From Tistrella mobilis (lineage in GTDB: Bacteria; Pseudomonadota; Alphaproteobacteria; Tistrellales; Tistrellaceae), in assembly GCF_039634785.1 (NCBI RefSeq), contig NZ_JBBIAB010000007.1:186001-250000 (forward strand): 64,000 bases of DNA, written 5' to 3'. Below, piece after piece: positions 15,733 to 26,285 of this stretch (the stretch's first letter is position 1; every line of letters starts with the position of its first letter). The notes beneath the pieces are model-generated. The model was given only the letters and a program-made list of their open reading frames with translations. It searched no databases and was not told the DNA's origin. The position numbers and the translations under genes are program-made.

Positions 15733-17720
15733 GCCGGCACCGCCGCGGGCATCAGCTCCCGCAGAAGCGCGTCCTGCGCCGCCGCCCCGGTCGCCAGATC
15801 CGACGCCCGGCCGTGTTCCGCCAGCAGCGCCATGGCCCCGGCCAGCGGCAGCCGTCCCGGATCCTCGCCGTCGCGGGCGGTGATCGCGACCTGCCCGGCC
15901 GCCATTTCGGCATCGCCCACCACCAGCAGGAAGGGGATGCGCTGCAGGCGTTGATCACGGATCCGCCAGCCCAGGCGCTGGTTGCGCAGATCCGCCTCGG
16001 CCCGGATCCCGGCACCGGCCAGGGCCTGCGCTACGCCCCTCGCATAGGCGGCGTGGCGATCCGACACCGGCAGCACCACCGCCTGCACCGGGGCGAGCCA
16101 GACCGGCAGACGGCCGGCATGATGTTCGACCAGAATGCCGATGAACCTTTCCAGCGAGCCGAACAGCGCCCGGTGCAGCATGACCGGACGGCGCCGGACG
16201 CCGTCTGTGTCGACATAGTCGATGTCGAAACGTTCCGGCAGGTTCATGTCGACCTGCAGCGTGCCGCATTGCCAGTCGCGGCCGATCGCATCATGCAGCA
16301 CGAATTCAAGCTTCGGCCCGTAAAACGCCCCCTCCCCCGGATTGGTCCGCCAGCCAAGGCCCAGACCTTCGAGGGCGCGCGCGAGCGCACCTTCCAGCAG
16401 ATCCCAGTCGGCATCCGATCCCATCCGGCTCTCGGGCCGGGTCGACAGCTTGATGGTGACGTCCTCGAAGCCAAAGGCACGGTAGACGTCGAGCACCAGG
16501 GCGATGACGGCACGGCATTCGTCATCGACCTGCGCCGGGGTGCAATAGATATGGGCATCGTCCTGAGTGAAGTGGCGCACCCGCATCAGCCCGTGCAGCG
16601 CGCCCGACGGCTCGTAGCGATGCACCTTGCCGAACTCGCCCATGCGCAGCGGCAGGTCGCGATGGCTCTTCAGGGCGTGGCGATAGAGCAGCACACTGCC
16701 GGGACAGTTCATCGGTTTCAGCGCAAAGGCGCGGCCGTCGCCGGTTTCGGTGGTGTACATATGCCGGCGATAGTTCTGCCAGTGACCCGACGTCTCCCAG
16801 AGGCCGCGGTCCATGACATCGGGCGTGTTGACCTCGACATAGCCGGCGGCCGCCTGACGGCGACGCATGAAGGCCAGCAGCTCCCGAAACAGCACCCAGC
16901 CGCGGGGATGCCAGAACACCGCCCCCGGCGCTTCGTCCTGGAAATGGTAGAGGTCGAGGTCCCGGCCGAGCCGGCGGTGATCGCGCGCCTCGGCCTCGGC
17001 AAGGCGGGAGAGATGGGCGTCGAGCGCCGCGCGGTCCGCCCAGGCGGTGCCGTAGATCCGCTGAAGCTGCGGATTGCGGGCATCGCCGCGCCAGTAGGCG
17101 CCCGAGATCCGGGTCAGCCGGAAGGCTTTCAGGAAGCGGGTGTTCGGGACATGCGGGCCGCGGCACATGTCGACATAGTCGTCGTGAAAATAGAGGCCGA
17201 GCGCAGCCTCGTCGGGCATGTCCGCGATCAGCCTGAGCTTGTAGTCCTCGCCGCGGGCCGTGAAGATCCGGATCGCCTCGTCCCGCGGCAGCACGCGTTT
17301 CACCACCGGGCGCTCGCGGGCGATCAGCTCCGCCATGCGCGCCTCGATCGCCGCCAGATCCTCGGGCGTGAAGCTCCGTTCCGCGGCGATGTCGTAATAG
17401 AACCCGTCCTCGATCACCGGCCCGATCACCATCCGCGCCGTCGGATGAAGCTGCTTGACCGCCTGTCCCAGCAGATGGGCGCAGGAATGGCGGATGATCT
17501 CCACCCCTTCGGGATCGGCGGGGGTGATGATCCTGACCGCCGCATCATGCCCGATCAGATCCGAGGCATCGACCAGGCGGCCGTCGATCGTGCCGGCAAG
17601 GGTTCTCTGGGCCAGGCCCGGACCGATGGCGGCGGCCAGCTCCATCACCGTGACCGGGTGCGGAAAACTGCGGCGTGCGCCGTCGGGCAGGGTGACGGTG
17701 ATGGGCGTGGTCTGGGTCAT
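15729..17720 (-). CDS. thrS: Threonyl-tRNA synthetase, probable zinc-starvation copy
   Basis: 663 residues, full-length class II ThrRS: TGS domain ([23 protein letters not shown]), editing domain ([16 protein letters not shown] and [13 protein letters not shown]), catalytic core and C-terminal anticodon domain ([22 protein letters not shown]). The three catalytic zinc ligands are kept: Cys in [13 protein letters not shown], His in DDAHIYC, His in [16 protein letters not shown]. So it is not a zinc-free replacement by sequence. Zur-controlled second ThrRS copies, such as Anabaena T2, are known. It starts 6 bases after the carbonic anhydrase stop and overlaps dihydroorotase. Whether the genome has another thrS cannot be seen here. 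Confidence 0.93.
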   Translation of the reverse strand: MTQTTPITVTLPDGARRSFPHPVTVMELAAAIGPGLAQRTLAGTIDGRLVDASDLIGHDAAVRIITPADPEGVEIIRHSCAHLLGQAVKQLHPTARMVIGPVIEDGFYYDIAAERSFTPEDLAAIEARMAELIARERPVVKRVLPRDEAIRIFTARGEDYKLRLIADMPDEAALGLYFHDDYVDMCRGPHVPNTRFLKAFRLTRISGAYWRGDARNPQLQRIYGTAWADRAALDAHLSRLAEAEARDHRRLGRDLDLYHFQDEAPGAVFWHPRGWVLFRELLAFMRRRQAAAGYVEVNTPDVMDRGLWETSGHWQNYRRHMYTTETGDGRAFALKPMNCPGSVLLYRHALKSHRDLPLRMGEFGKVHRYEPSGALHGLMRVRHFTQDDAHIYCTPAQVDDECRAVIALVLDVYRAFGFEDVTIKLSTRPESRMGSDADWDLLEGALARALEGLGLGWRTNPGEGAFYGPKLEFVLHDAIGRDWQCGTLQVDMNLPERFDIDYVDTDGVRRRPVMLHRALFGSLERFIGILVEHHAGRLPVWLAPVQAVVLPVSDRHAAYARGVAQALAGAGIRAEADLRNQRLGWRIRDQRLQRIPFLLVVGDAEMAAGQVAITARDGEDPGRLPLAGAMALLAEHGRASDLATGAAAQDALLRELMPAAVPA

Positions 17721-17726
17721 CGGGTC

Positions 17727-18287
17727 TCAGAACTCGTTCTGGATAATCTTGTAGCCGCGGACCAGCGCGTTGTTGGTGCGCGCCACGTCCTCGGAGAACT
17801 CGCTGGCATCGGCGGAGACCCGCGGCAGCCGGGCAAGATCTGTCGCAGGACCGATGCGTTGGGTGGAGGTGACGTAGAAGCCCGCCGGCAGATGGCAGCC
17901 ATCGACCACGGCGTTGTGCCGGACCACGCAGCGATCCTCGACCGTGCAGTTGAACAGCACGCTGTTGAAGCCGATGAACACCCCATTGCCCACCCGGCAG
18001 GGGCCGTGGACGATGGCCCGGTGGGCGATCGACGTCCGCTCGCCGATGGTGACCGCGGCGCCGGATTTGGAGTGGATCACCACCCCGTCCTGGATGTTGG
18101 AATGCGCGCCGATCACGATCGGCTCGATATGGCCGTCGGCATCCATTTCGTCGGCACGAATCACGGCATAGGGGCCGATGAAGACATCCGCCTCGACGAT
18201 CACCAGCCCGCACAGGATGGCCGTCGGGTCGACGAAGGCATCGGGGTGGACACGCGGCAGATCGCCGCGCGGGTTCCTGCGGATCAC
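17727..18287 (-). CDS. Gamma-class carbonic anhydrase family protein
   Basis: 186 residues of left-handed beta-helix hexapeptide repeats (IGPYAVIRADE, IGAHSNIQDGVVIHS, IGERTSIAHRAIVHG). The three metal-binding histidines of Cam-type carbonic anhydrases are conserved: one in GVVIHS and two in SIAHRAIVHG, five residues apart. Gamma enzymes can use Fe or Co as well as Zn, which fits a role under zinc limitation. The start is the GTG at 18287 (IRRNPRGDLPRVHPDAFVDP), preceded by TTGAGGATG. Longer readings would run into the COG0523 gene, whose stop is 13 bases upstream. Second gene of the Zur-type operon. Confidence 0.9.
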   Translation of the reverse strand: MIRRNPRGDLPRVHPDAFVDPTAILCGLVIVEADVFIGPYAVIRADEMDADGHIEPIVIGAHSNIQDGVVIHSKSGAAVTIGERTSIAHRAIVHGPCRVGNGVFIGFNSVLFNCTVEDRCVVRHNAVVDGCHLPAGFYVTSTQRIGPATDLARLPRVSADASEFSEDVARTNNALVRGYKIIQNEF

Positions 18288-18300
18288 GCGTGCATCATCC

Positions 18301-19539
<1,239 letters not shown>

Positions 19540-19574
19540 GGAACTGGTCCCTGTATCGGAAGACCAATTATGTT

Positions 19575-19591
19575 ATGTTATACTATAACAT
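19575..19591 (-). promoter_or_regulatory. Zur-type operator for the zinc operon
   Basis: ATGTTATACTATAACAT is a perfect palindrome (8-base arms around C19583), closely resembling the TGTTATA-N-TATAACA core of alphaproteobacterial Zur boxes. It lies in an AT-rich patch that is exceptional in this GC-rich sequence, 35 bases before the COG0523 start. The gene content of the operon independently supports zinc control. Confidence 0.85.
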
Positions 19592-19621
19592 TTTAAAACC
19601 CTGTTTCTGCCCGCATGTGTC

Positions 19622-20491
19622 CTAGTCCCATCCCGCCTCCGCCGTCATCGCAACCGGCCCGCCGTCACGCGCGGTCCAGAGCTTCAACCCGTCCTCGGTC
19701 TCGGAAGCATGCAGGCGCACCGGGTCGGCGTCGAACAGCGGCGACAGGCTGCGAAAGCTGAACCGGTCGGGGGCGCGGCCGTCGAGGCCGGCTGCATAGT
19801 TGAACAGCAGGGTCGCCTGCAGCGGCCCGTGGATCACGAGGCCGGGATAGCCCTCGACAACGGTCGCATAATCCCTGTCGTAATGGATGCGGTGACCGTT
19901 GAAGGTGAGCGCCGAATAGCGGAAGAGCAGCGCCGGGCCGATCTCTGCCGGACGGTGATGACGGCCGGCGGGCGCAGGATTGAGGGGGGCCGGTTTCGGT
20001 GCGGGCACAGGCCTCCCTGCGGCGGGGTCGGGGGCCGCGCGATAGACGATGTCCTGGCGCTCGGTCGCCACCACCCGGCCGGCGGCCGAGATCAGATGTT
20101 CGACCGTCACGAAACACAGGCTGCCGCTCCGCCCCTCGCGGAGCGCGACATCGGCGATGCGCGACAGACGTTCCATCACCTGGCCCACCCGCAGATCGCC
20201 GGTGAAGCGGACCGCGCCGCCCGCCCACATCCGCCGGGGCAGCGGCACCGGCGGCAGAAAGCCGCCGCGGGCGGGATGGCCGTCGGGGCCGAGGGCGGCC
20301 GTGGCCACGGCCGGCTGCCCCAGACACCAGTGGATCAGCCGGGGGGCCGCCTCTCCCGGCTGCGGGATCGGGCCGCCGATGTCGAAGGTGGCGCGGAAGC
20401 GCCGGACCAGATCGGGGGTCACCGCTTCGGTCGTGGTCTCCTGGCGGCCGATCCAGCCGCGCAGATGATCGAGGTCGATGCCGGTCGTCAT
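19622..20491 (-). CDS. MaoC/HTD2-family dehydratase (mesaconyl-C4-CoA hydratase-like)
   Basis: 289 residues with a double-hotdog layout. The N-terminal half carries WCLGQPAVATAALGPDGHPARGGFLPPVPLPRRMWAGGAVRFTGDLRVG. The C-terminal hydratase half has LLFRYSALTFNGHRIHYDRDYATVVEGYPGLVIHGPL, the MaoC active-site pattern with conserved Asp/His. This organisation is that of fungal HTD2 and of bacterial mesaconyl-C4-CoA (3-methylfumaryl-CoA) or itaconyl-CoA hydratases. The ATG overlaps the CoA-transferase stop (ATGA). It is the last gene of an operon with a CoA-transferase and an acyl-CoA dehydrogenase, consistent with degradation of a short branched or dicarboxylic acid. Confidence 0.83.
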   Translation of the reverse strand: MTTGIDLDHLRGWIGRQETTTEAVTPDLVRRFRATFDIGGPIPQPGEAAPRLIHWCLGQPAVATAALGPDGHPARGGFLPPVPLPRRMWAGGAVRFTGDLRVGQVMERLSRIADVALREGRSGSLCFVTVEHLISAAGRVVATERQDIVYRAAPDPAAGRPVPAPKPAPLNPAPAGRHHRPAEIGPALLFRYSALTFNGHRIHYDRDYATVVEGYPGLVIHGPLQATLLFNYAAGLDGRAPDRFSFRSLSPLFDADPVRLHASETEDGLKLWTARDGGPVAMTAEAGWD

Positions 20492-21612
20492 GTCGCCTCC
20501 GGATCGAGAGGGAGATGCTCACCCAGCGCCGGCACCGGCCCGTAGCGCCGGGGCGGACCATCGAAGACCGGGGCCGGGGCCGGCATGGCGACCGGCCCCG
20601 AGGGCGTGTCGACGGTGATCCTGCGGAGATGGGGGTGGGCGGCAAGGCCGGCCATGTCGTTGAGGTCGGCGAAGGCGATCCCCACGCGCTGCAGAAGCGC
20701 CCGGATCGACGGGCCGTCATCGGCGCCGATCGCCGCCGCCACCACCGCATCGGCCTCGGCGCGATGCGCCACCCGGCCGCGATTGCCGGCAAAGCGCGGA
20801 TCGCTCGCAAGCCCGGGCCGCCCCGCAATCTCGCGCACGAAGGCCGCCCATTCCCGGTCGCTCTGGATCGCGACCAGCAGGATGGCGCCGTCGCGGGTGC
20901 GGAAGGTGCCATAGGGCGCGATCGAGGGATGGGACAGCCCCACCCGCCGCGGCGGCCGCCCGCCTTCCTGATGCAGCAGCGGCACGGTCAGCCAGTCGGC
21001 GGCGACGTCGAACATCGAGACCGCGATCGCCGCCCCCCGGCCGCTGATCCCCCGCGCGATAAGCGCCTCAAGGATGGCGGCATGAGCGGTGGCCCCGGTC
21101 GCGATGTCGACGATGGAGGTGCCGACCCGCGCCGGCGCGTCCGGCCCGCCAGTGATGGAACACAATCCGGCTTCCGCCTGGACCAGCATGTCATAGGCCT
21201 TGCGGTCGGCGAGCGGCCCGGTCTCGCCATAGCCGCTGATCGAACAGATGATCAGCCGCGGGAAATCGCGCCGCAGATCCGCGACCGCACAGCCCATCCG
21301 GGCCAGCGCGCCCGGCTTCAGGTTCTGGACCAGCACATCGGCCCGGGCCAGAAGCTCGCGGAAGGCCGCCCGCCCCGCAGCCTGGGCGAGGTCGAGCACC
21401 AGGCTCTCCTTGCCCCGGTTCAGCCAGACGAAATAGCTGCTTTCACCATGGGCGACGTCGTCATAGCCACGGGCGAAATCACCCTCGGGACGCTCGATCT
21501 TGATCACCCGTGCCCCCGCATCGGCCAGGCGCACGGTGCAGAACGGGGCCGAAACCGCCTGTTCCAGGGCGATCACGGTCAGGCCTTCAAGCGGCCGTGC
21601 CAGCGGATCCAT
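20488..21612 (-). CDS. CaiB/BaiF family CoA-transferase
   Basis: 374 residues of the class III CoA-transferase family (formyl-CoA/succinyl-CoA transfer). It starts LEGLTVIALEQAVSAPFCTVRLADAGARVIKIERPEGDFARGYD, with the expected catalytic Asp later (KAYDMLVQAEAGLCSITGGPD). It probably activates a short carboxylic acid by CoA transfer for the two neighbouring enzymes. ATG at 21612 was chosen because the family begins at LEGLTVIAL and a G-rich GGAGGGG precedes it. The gene starts 19 bases after the acyl-CoA dehydrogenase stop and overlaps the hydratase by 4 bases. Confidence 0.9.
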   Translation of the reverse strand: MDPLARPLEGLTVIALEQAVSAPFCTVRLADAGARVIKIERPEGDFARGYDDVAHGESSYFVWLNRGKESLVLDLAQAAGRAAFRELLARADVLVQNLKPGALARMGCAVADLRRDFPRLIICSISGYGETGPLADRKAYDMLVQAEAGLCSITGGPDAPARVGTSIVDIATGATAHAAILEALIARGISGRGAAIAVSMFDVAADWLTVPLLHQEGGRPPRRVGLSHPSIAPYGTFRTRDGAILLVAIQSDREWAAFVREIAGRPGLASDPRFAGNRGRVAHRAEADAVVAAAIGADDGPSIRALLQRVGIAFADLNDMAGLAAHPHLRRITVDTPSGPVAMPAPAPVFDGPPRRYGPVPALGEHLPLDPEAT

Positions 21613-21631
21613 CAGGCCCCCCCTCCCCCCG

Positions 21632-22795
21632 TCAGAACGACCGCGGCAGGCCGAGCACATGCTCAGCCACATAGGCGAGGATCAGGTTGGTGGAAATCGG
21701 CGCCACCTGATAGAGCCGGGTTTCGCGGAACTTGCGCTCGACATCGTATTCGGCGGCAAAGCCGAAGCCGCCATGGAACTGGATGCAGGCATTGGCCGCC
21801 TCCCACGAGGCCTTGGCCGCCAGGTATTTCGCCATGTTCGCCTGGGCCCCGCAGGGCTGCCCGGCATCGTAGAGGCGGCAGGCTTCCCAGCGCATCAGAT
21901 TGGCGGCCTCGACCTCGATGAAGCTTTCGGCGATCGGGAACTGCACGCCCTGGTTCTGGCCGATCGGCCGGCCGAAAACCTGCCGCTCCGAGGCATAGGC
22001 CGAAACCTTGTCGATGAACCAGTAGCCGTCGCCGATGCATTCGGCCGCAATCAGCACCCGTTCGGCATTCAGCCCGGTCAGGATGTAGCGGAAGCCCTGG
22101 CCCTCCTCGCCGATCAGGTTTTCGGCCGGGATCTCCAGCTCGTCGAAGAACAGCTCGTTGGTCTCGTGATTGACCATGTTGGCGATCGGCCGGACGGTGA
22201 GCCCGCGGCCGATCGCGTCGCGCAGATCGACGATGAAGATCGACAGCCCCTCGGATTTCTTCGCCACCTGATCAAGCGGCGTGGTCCGGGCCAGCAGGAT
22301 CATCAGGTCGGAATGCTGAATGCGCGAGATCCAGACTTTCTGGCCGTTGATCACCCAGCGGTCGCCGCGCCGGACCGCGGTGGTCCGGATGCGGGTGGTG
22401 TCGGTGCCGGCCCCGGGCTCGGTGACGCCCATCGACTGCAGCCTGAGCTCGCCCGCCGCGATCGCCGGCAGATAGCGCCGGCGCTGATCTTCGGATCCAT
22501 GCCGGACCAGGGTGGTCATGTTGTACATCTGGCCGTGGCAGGCCCCGGAATTGCCCCCCGAGCGGTTGATCTCTTCCATGATGACCGAGGCCTCGGCCAG
22601 GCCCAGCCCGGCGCCGCCATACTCTTCCGGGATCAGGGCCGCCATCCAGCCGGCGCGGGTCAGGGCCTCGACGAAGGCCTCGGGATAGGCGCGATCGGCA
22701 TCCACCCTGCGGTGATATTCAGGCGGAAAACCGGCGCAGAGCGCCCGCACCGCCGCCCGGATGTCGGGATGGGCCTCGTCACCGACGGTCTGCAT
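21632..22795 (-). CDS. Acyl-CoA dehydrogenase family protein
   Basis: 387 residues with the normal flavoprotein layout: LIPEEYGGAGLGLAEASVIMEEI, the FAD/substrate loop LQSMGVTEPGAGTDTTRIRTTA, NGQKVWISR, and C-terminal GGFGFAAEYDVERKFRETRLYQVAPISTNLIL. Where many family members have the catalytic YEG glutamate near the C-terminus, this one has Gln363 (LYQVAPIS), so the base is either elsewhere, as in isovaleryl/long-chain types, or absent. Start with GGAGG just upstream. First enzyme gene after the TetR regulator on the same strand (40-base gap). Confidence 0.9.
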   Translation of the reverse strand: MQTVGDEAHPDIRAAVRALCAGFPPEYHRRVDADRAYPEAFVEALTRAGWMAALIPEEYGGAGLGLAEASVIMEEINRSGGNSGACHGQMYNMTTLVRHGSEDQRRRYLPAIAAGELRLQSMGVTEPGAGTDTTRIRTTAVRRGDRWVINGQKVWISRIQHSDLMILLARTTPLDQVAKKSEGLSIFIVDLRDAIGRGLTVRPIANMVNHETNELFFDELEIPAENLIGEEGQGFRYILTGLNAERVLIAAECIGDGYWFIDKVSAYASERQVFGRPIGQNQGVQFPIAESFIEVEAANLMRWEACRLYDAGQPCGAQANMAKYLAAKASWEAANACIQFHGGFGFAAEYDVERKFRETRLYQVAPISTNLILAYVAEHVLGLPRSF

Positions 22796-22835
22796 CCTCC
22801 GGAACCTCCCTGGACTTTTTCGTTATCCAGGCAGT

Positions 22836-23486
22836 CTACCCCGCAGCGGGCCGCGCGCGCAGGCCATCGATGATCGTCCGGACCATTTCCTCCGCCAGGC
22901 GGTCGCGCGCCCCCTCTCCGGCATCGGCTTCGGGGCGATACCAGAAGATCGACCATTGCAGCGCGCCCAGCATCATCTTGACCGCGATCGAGGGGGCGAC
23001 CGGCCCCAGCAGCCCCGCCTCGGCCGCGCGCAGGGTCTGGGCCTTGAACAGGGCTTCGAAACGGTCGCGACTGGCGATCAGATCGTCCAGGGTGCGGCGC
23101 TGATCGGGGGTGGTCGCCCCGAAGCGATGGATCTGTACGCCCTGGGCAACCACGGTTTCGAAGGCATGGTGATCCATCATCGCCCGGGCATGGGCCAGCA
23201 GCATGGCGCGGAGCACCGCCAGCGCATCGCCGGCAGATGCCATGGCCGGCTCCACCGCCGCGAACAGCCGCCGCATGCCCTCGCGGTGGACGTCGAAGAA
23301 CAGATCGGTCTTGGTGGCGTGGTAGTGGTAGATGAAACCCTTGGTGCAGCCCATCGACCGGGCGACGTCGTCGATGCTGGTGGCGTGATAGCCGGTGCGC
23401 ATGAAGCAGTTGGCCGCCGCCTCCAGCAGTTCCATGCGACGGCTCGCCGCCTCGGCTTCGTCGATCCTGCGTCCGCGTCGTGCCAC
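22836..23486 (-). CDS. TetR/AcrR family transcriptional regulator
   Basis: 216 residues from a GTG with GGAGG five bases upstream. HTH: RMELLEAAANCFMRTGYHATSIDDVARSMGCTKGFIYHYHATKTDLFFDVHREG. The C-terminal domain ends KMMLGALQWSIFWYRPEADAGEGARDRLAEEMVRTI, like the 13.8 kb TetR, an arrangement common in regulators of acyl-CoA catabolism. It is the first gene of the acyl-CoA dehydrogenase/CoA-transferase/hydratase unit and divergent from the epimerase-monooxygenase pair. It may regulate both through an imperfect palindrome at 23579-23599. Confidence 0.88.
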   Translation of the reverse strand: MARRGRRIDEAEAASRRMELLEAAANCFMRTGYHATSIDDVARSMGCTKGFIYHYHATKTDLFFDVHREGMRRLFAAVEPAMASAGDALAVLRAMLLAHARAMMDHHAFETVVAQGVQIHRFGATTPDQRRTLDDLIASRDRFEALFKAQTLRAAEAGLLGPVAPSIAVKMMLGALQWSIFWYRPEADAGEGARDRLAEEMVRTIIDGLRARPAAG

Positions 23487-23578
23487 GCCGTCCTCCGCGC
23501 TCTTCCTCGCCGGGCATCCTAGGGCAAGCCGCCCCTGCGGACCAGAGCAGGGACCAGGGGCGGGCAGCGCTTGCCGAA

Positions 23579-23599
23579 ATACATCCTACTTGGCAGTAT
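23579..23599. promoter_or_regulatory. Imperfect palindrome between divergent operons
   Basis: ATACATCCTA and TTGGCAGTAT form 10-base arms with 7 matches around one base. TACT-TGGC-AGTA is a shorter exact version. It lies in an AT-richer stretch between the TetR gene and the epimerase. Weak candidate for the TetR operator. Confidence 0.3.
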
Positions 23600-23656
23600 G
23601 TTAATTAAATCGAGCCGGATCAACCGGTTCACGCCCAAGGGAAGGAAGGCTTGCCC

Positions 23657-24625
23657 ATGACGCGCGTCCTGATCACCGGCGCCGGTGGTTTTCTTGGCCG
23701 GCGCCTGGCCGCGGCGATCGCCGCCGGCGCCCCGATTGCCGGGCCGGACGGCCGCACGGGGCCCGCCAGCCGGCTGGAGCTGGTGGATCTGAAGGCGCCT
23801 GAAGCGCCGGCAGGCGCGGTAATGCCGGTGACCTGCCTGGCGGCCGACCTCGCCGATCCGGCAGGGGCGGCGGCCCTGGGGGCACGGGGGGCCGAAGTGA
23901 TCTTCCATCTGGCCGCCAGCCTGACGCTGGATGCCGAACGCGCGCCCGATGCCGCCTGGGCGGTGAATGTCGAAGCGCTGCGCCGGATGGCCGAGGCGGC
24001 GGAGGGCCGGCCGCGCCTGATCTTCACCAGCTCGATCGCGGTCTTCGGCGGCAGCCTGCCTGCCGAAACCGGCGACGACCTCCGGCCGCTGCCCGCCACC
24101 GGCTATGGCACCCACAAGGCGATTGCGGAACTGATGCTGGCCGATCTGTCGCGCCGCGGCCGCATCGACGGCCGCTCCCTGCGTCTGCCGATCGTGGTCA
24201 CCCGCCCCGGCGCACCGACGCCCGCGGTTTCCGACCGGATCGCGGCGCTGATCCGCGAGCCTCTGGCCGGCCGCGACGCCGTCTCTCCGCTGCCGCCCGA
24301 GACCCCCGTGCCGCTCGCCTCGGCAGGGGCGGTGGTGGCGGGACTGCTGCGCCTGCAGGCGGTGGCGGAAGTCGATCTGCCGCCGGGCCGGGTGCTCAAC
24401 CTGCCGGCCTTCACCACCACCATCGGTGCGCTTGCCGACCGGGTCAGGGCGGCAGGCGCCCGCGGCCGGGTCAGCTTTGCGCCGGAACCGGATCTCGTCC
24501 GCATCGTCGGCAGCTGGCCGCAACGCTTCGTCTCGGGCCGCGCGGGCCCGCTGGGCATCCGCGCGGATGCCGGCCTGGATGCCATCATTGCGGATCATCT
24601 GGCCCATGACGGGGGGAAGGTATGA
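23657..24625 (+). CDS. NAD-dependent epimerase/dehydratase (DenD-like)
   Basis: 322 residues, extended short-chain dehydrogenase fold. NAD-binding TGAGGFLGRRLA at the N-terminus, LITFHLAAS-type strand (VIFHLAASLTLDAE), catalytic Ser in LIFTSSIAVFG, and YxxxK in GYGTHKAIAELML. The overall pattern (YGTHK, LRLPIVVTRPGAPT) is that of D-erythronate dehydrogenase-like proteins (DenD). The ATG at 23657 with AAGGAAGG 7 bases upstream is preferred over a TTG two codons earlier. It is 13 bases upstream of the flavin monooxygenase gene, so the two are co-transcribed. A sugar-acid or other hydroxy-acid substrate is likely but not determined. Confidence 0.85.
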   Translation: MTRVLITGAGGFLGRRLAAAIAAGAPIAGPDGRTGPASRLELVDLKAPEAPAGAVMPVTCLAADLADPAGAAALGARGAEVIFHLAASLTLDAERAPDAAWAVNVEALRRMAEAAEGRPRLIFTSSIAVFGGSLPAETGDDLRPLPATGYGTHKAIAELMLADLSRRGRIDGRSLRLPIVVTRPGAPTPAVSDRIAALIREPLAGRDAVSPLPPETPVPLASAGAVVAGLLRLQAVAEVDLPPGRVLNLPAFTTTIGALADRVRAAGARGRVSFAPEPDLVRIVGSWPQRFVSGRAGPLGIRADAGLDAIIADHLAHDGGKV

Positions 24626-24638
24626 GCAGGGGGAAGGC

Positions 24639-26000
24639 ATGAGCGGGGCGACCATGCCGGCCCCTGAACGGCGGGGCGAGGAGGACGGCACCGGCTGTCC
24701 CGACATCTGCATCATCGGCGCCGGCTCGTCGGGCGTTGCGGTCGCCAAGGCGCTGAAGGAGCGCGGCATCGCCTTCGCCTGCTACGAAACCGGCTCCGAT
24801 ATCGGCGGAATGTGGCGCTATCGCAACGACAACGGCATGTCCTCGGCCTATGCGGCGCTGCATATCGACACCAGCCGGGACAATCTGGGCTATCCGGATT
24901 TCCCGATCCCGAAACACCTGCCCGATTTTCTCTCCCACGCCCAGTTCCTGGCCCATCTGGAGGCCTATGCCGACCATTTCGGCATCCGCCCCCTGATCAC
25001 CTTCCGCACCTCGGTCACCCGGGTGATGCCGATGGAAGACGGGCGATGGCAGGTCTCGCTGTCCGACGGCCGCAGGATCGCCTATCGCCATGTCGTCGTC
25101 GCCAACGGCCATCTCTGGGATCCGCGCCTGCCGGAGTTCCCGGGAGAATTCGACGGCACGACGCTGCATGCCCATCACTACGGCACCAGCGATCCCTTCG
25201 AAGGGCGGCGCGTGCTGGTGGTGGGCCTCGGCAATTCGGCGGTCGACATCGCGGTCGACCTGTGCCGGCGGGCCGCCCATGTCGCGATCTCCACCCGCCG
25301 CGGCGCCTGGATCATGCCCAAATACCTGATGGGTGTGCCGGTCGACCGCTGGTCGGCGCTCCTCTCGCGCCGTCTGCATCTGCCGACCCGGCTGACCCGC
25401 ATGATCATGGCCCGACTGATCCGGTTGGGGGTCGGCGATCAGCGGCGCTTCGGCCTGCCGCGTCCGGCCCATCCGATGTGGCGGGAACACGCGACGCTCA
25501 GCCAGGATCTGCTGCCGGCGATCGGCCATGGGCGGATCACGGTGCGCCCCGACATCGCCCGGCTGGACGGCGACGGCGTGGTCTTCACCGACGGTGACCG
25601 GGATCCCTTCGACGCGATCATCTACGCCACCGGCTACCGGACCAGTTTCCCCTTCCTCGATCCCGATCTCGCCCGGCAGGCCCTCGGCGACGAGAGCCGG
25701 CCGGCGCTCTATCGCCGCATCCTCTCCCCCGCCTGCCCCGGCCTCGCCTTCGCCGGGCTGGTGCAGCCGATCGGGCCGACAATTCCACTGGTCGAGATCC
25801 AGGCCCGCTGGCTCGCCAGCCTGCTGTCCGGTGCGATGGCCCCGGCAGGGCCCGAGGATCAGCGCCGCGAAATCGCCCGTCATCACGCCGTTCAGCGCCG
25901 TACCTGGCTCGACAGCCCGCGCTACGCGCTGGAGGTGGACTATAAAACCTATGCCCGACAGCTGAGGCGCGACATGGCCCGGGGGCAGGCCGGGATCTGA
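24639..26000 (+). CDS. Flavin-containing monooxygenase (class B, FMO/BVMO type)
   Basis: 453 residues. FAD-binding GxGxxG (ICIIGAGSSGVAVAKALKERG), NADPH-binding Rossmann motif (VLVVGLGNSAVDIAVDL), the FMO fingerprint FxGxxxHxxxY (FDGTTLHAHHY) just before it, and the late YATGYRTSFPFLD motif. Such enzymes hydroxylate N or S atoms or perform Baeyer-Villiger oxidation. The FMO-type fingerprint ends in Tyr rather than Phe. ATG at 24639, preceded by GGGGGAAGG, 13 bases after the epimerase stop. Two in-frame ATGs at the start are possible; the second is at MPAPERR. Substrate unknown. Confidence 0.9.
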   Translation: MSGATMPAPERRGEEDGTGCPDICIIGAGSSGVAVAKALKERGIAFACYETGSDIGGMWRYRNDNGMSSAYAALHIDTSRDNLGYPDFPIPKHLPDFLSHAQFLAHLEAYADHFGIRPLITFRTSVTRVMPMEDGRWQVSLSDGRRIAYRHVVVANGHLWDPRLPEFPGEFDGTTLHAHHYGTSDPFEGRRVLVVGLGNSAVDIAVDLCRRAAHVAISTRRGAWIMPKYLMGVPVDRWSALLSRRLHLPTRLTRMIMARLIRLGVGDQRRFGLPRPAHPMWREHATLSQDLLPAIGHGRITVRPDIARLDGDGVVFTDGDRDPFDAIIYATGYRTSFPFLDPDLARQALGDESRPALYRRILSPACPGLAFAGLVQPIGPTIPLVEIQARWLASLLSGAMAPAGPEDQRREIARHHAVQRRTWLDSPRYALEVDYKTYARQLRRDMARGQAGI

Positions 26001-26285
26001 CCCGGCTGTCGCCGGATTCCGTTCCGCCTGGCGATCCCCCGGGCAAAAAACCGGCACTACGGTCCGGAATGGCTGCCGAATTCAACCTGGGCGTGATAAA
26101 TTCTCGACCCGCGGGCTGTCCGGTGCCCGGTGGTCCGGGAGCGGCAGGCCGATCCGGCCCGCCAGGATCGTATTGTGGTTGCCGAGCCGGATGGACTAGC
26201 CACAAGATCGCCCCCATCTGGGGAACGGGCGGCGCCTGGCGCCGGTCCGCATCCATTGTCGACCTGATACGGAAACCGGAGTCCG

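Noticed and set aside
26001-26285. Small gene in the gap before the ferredoxin-NADP reductase
   Set aside because: Open frames there are short, lack ribosome-binding sites and show no family resemblance.
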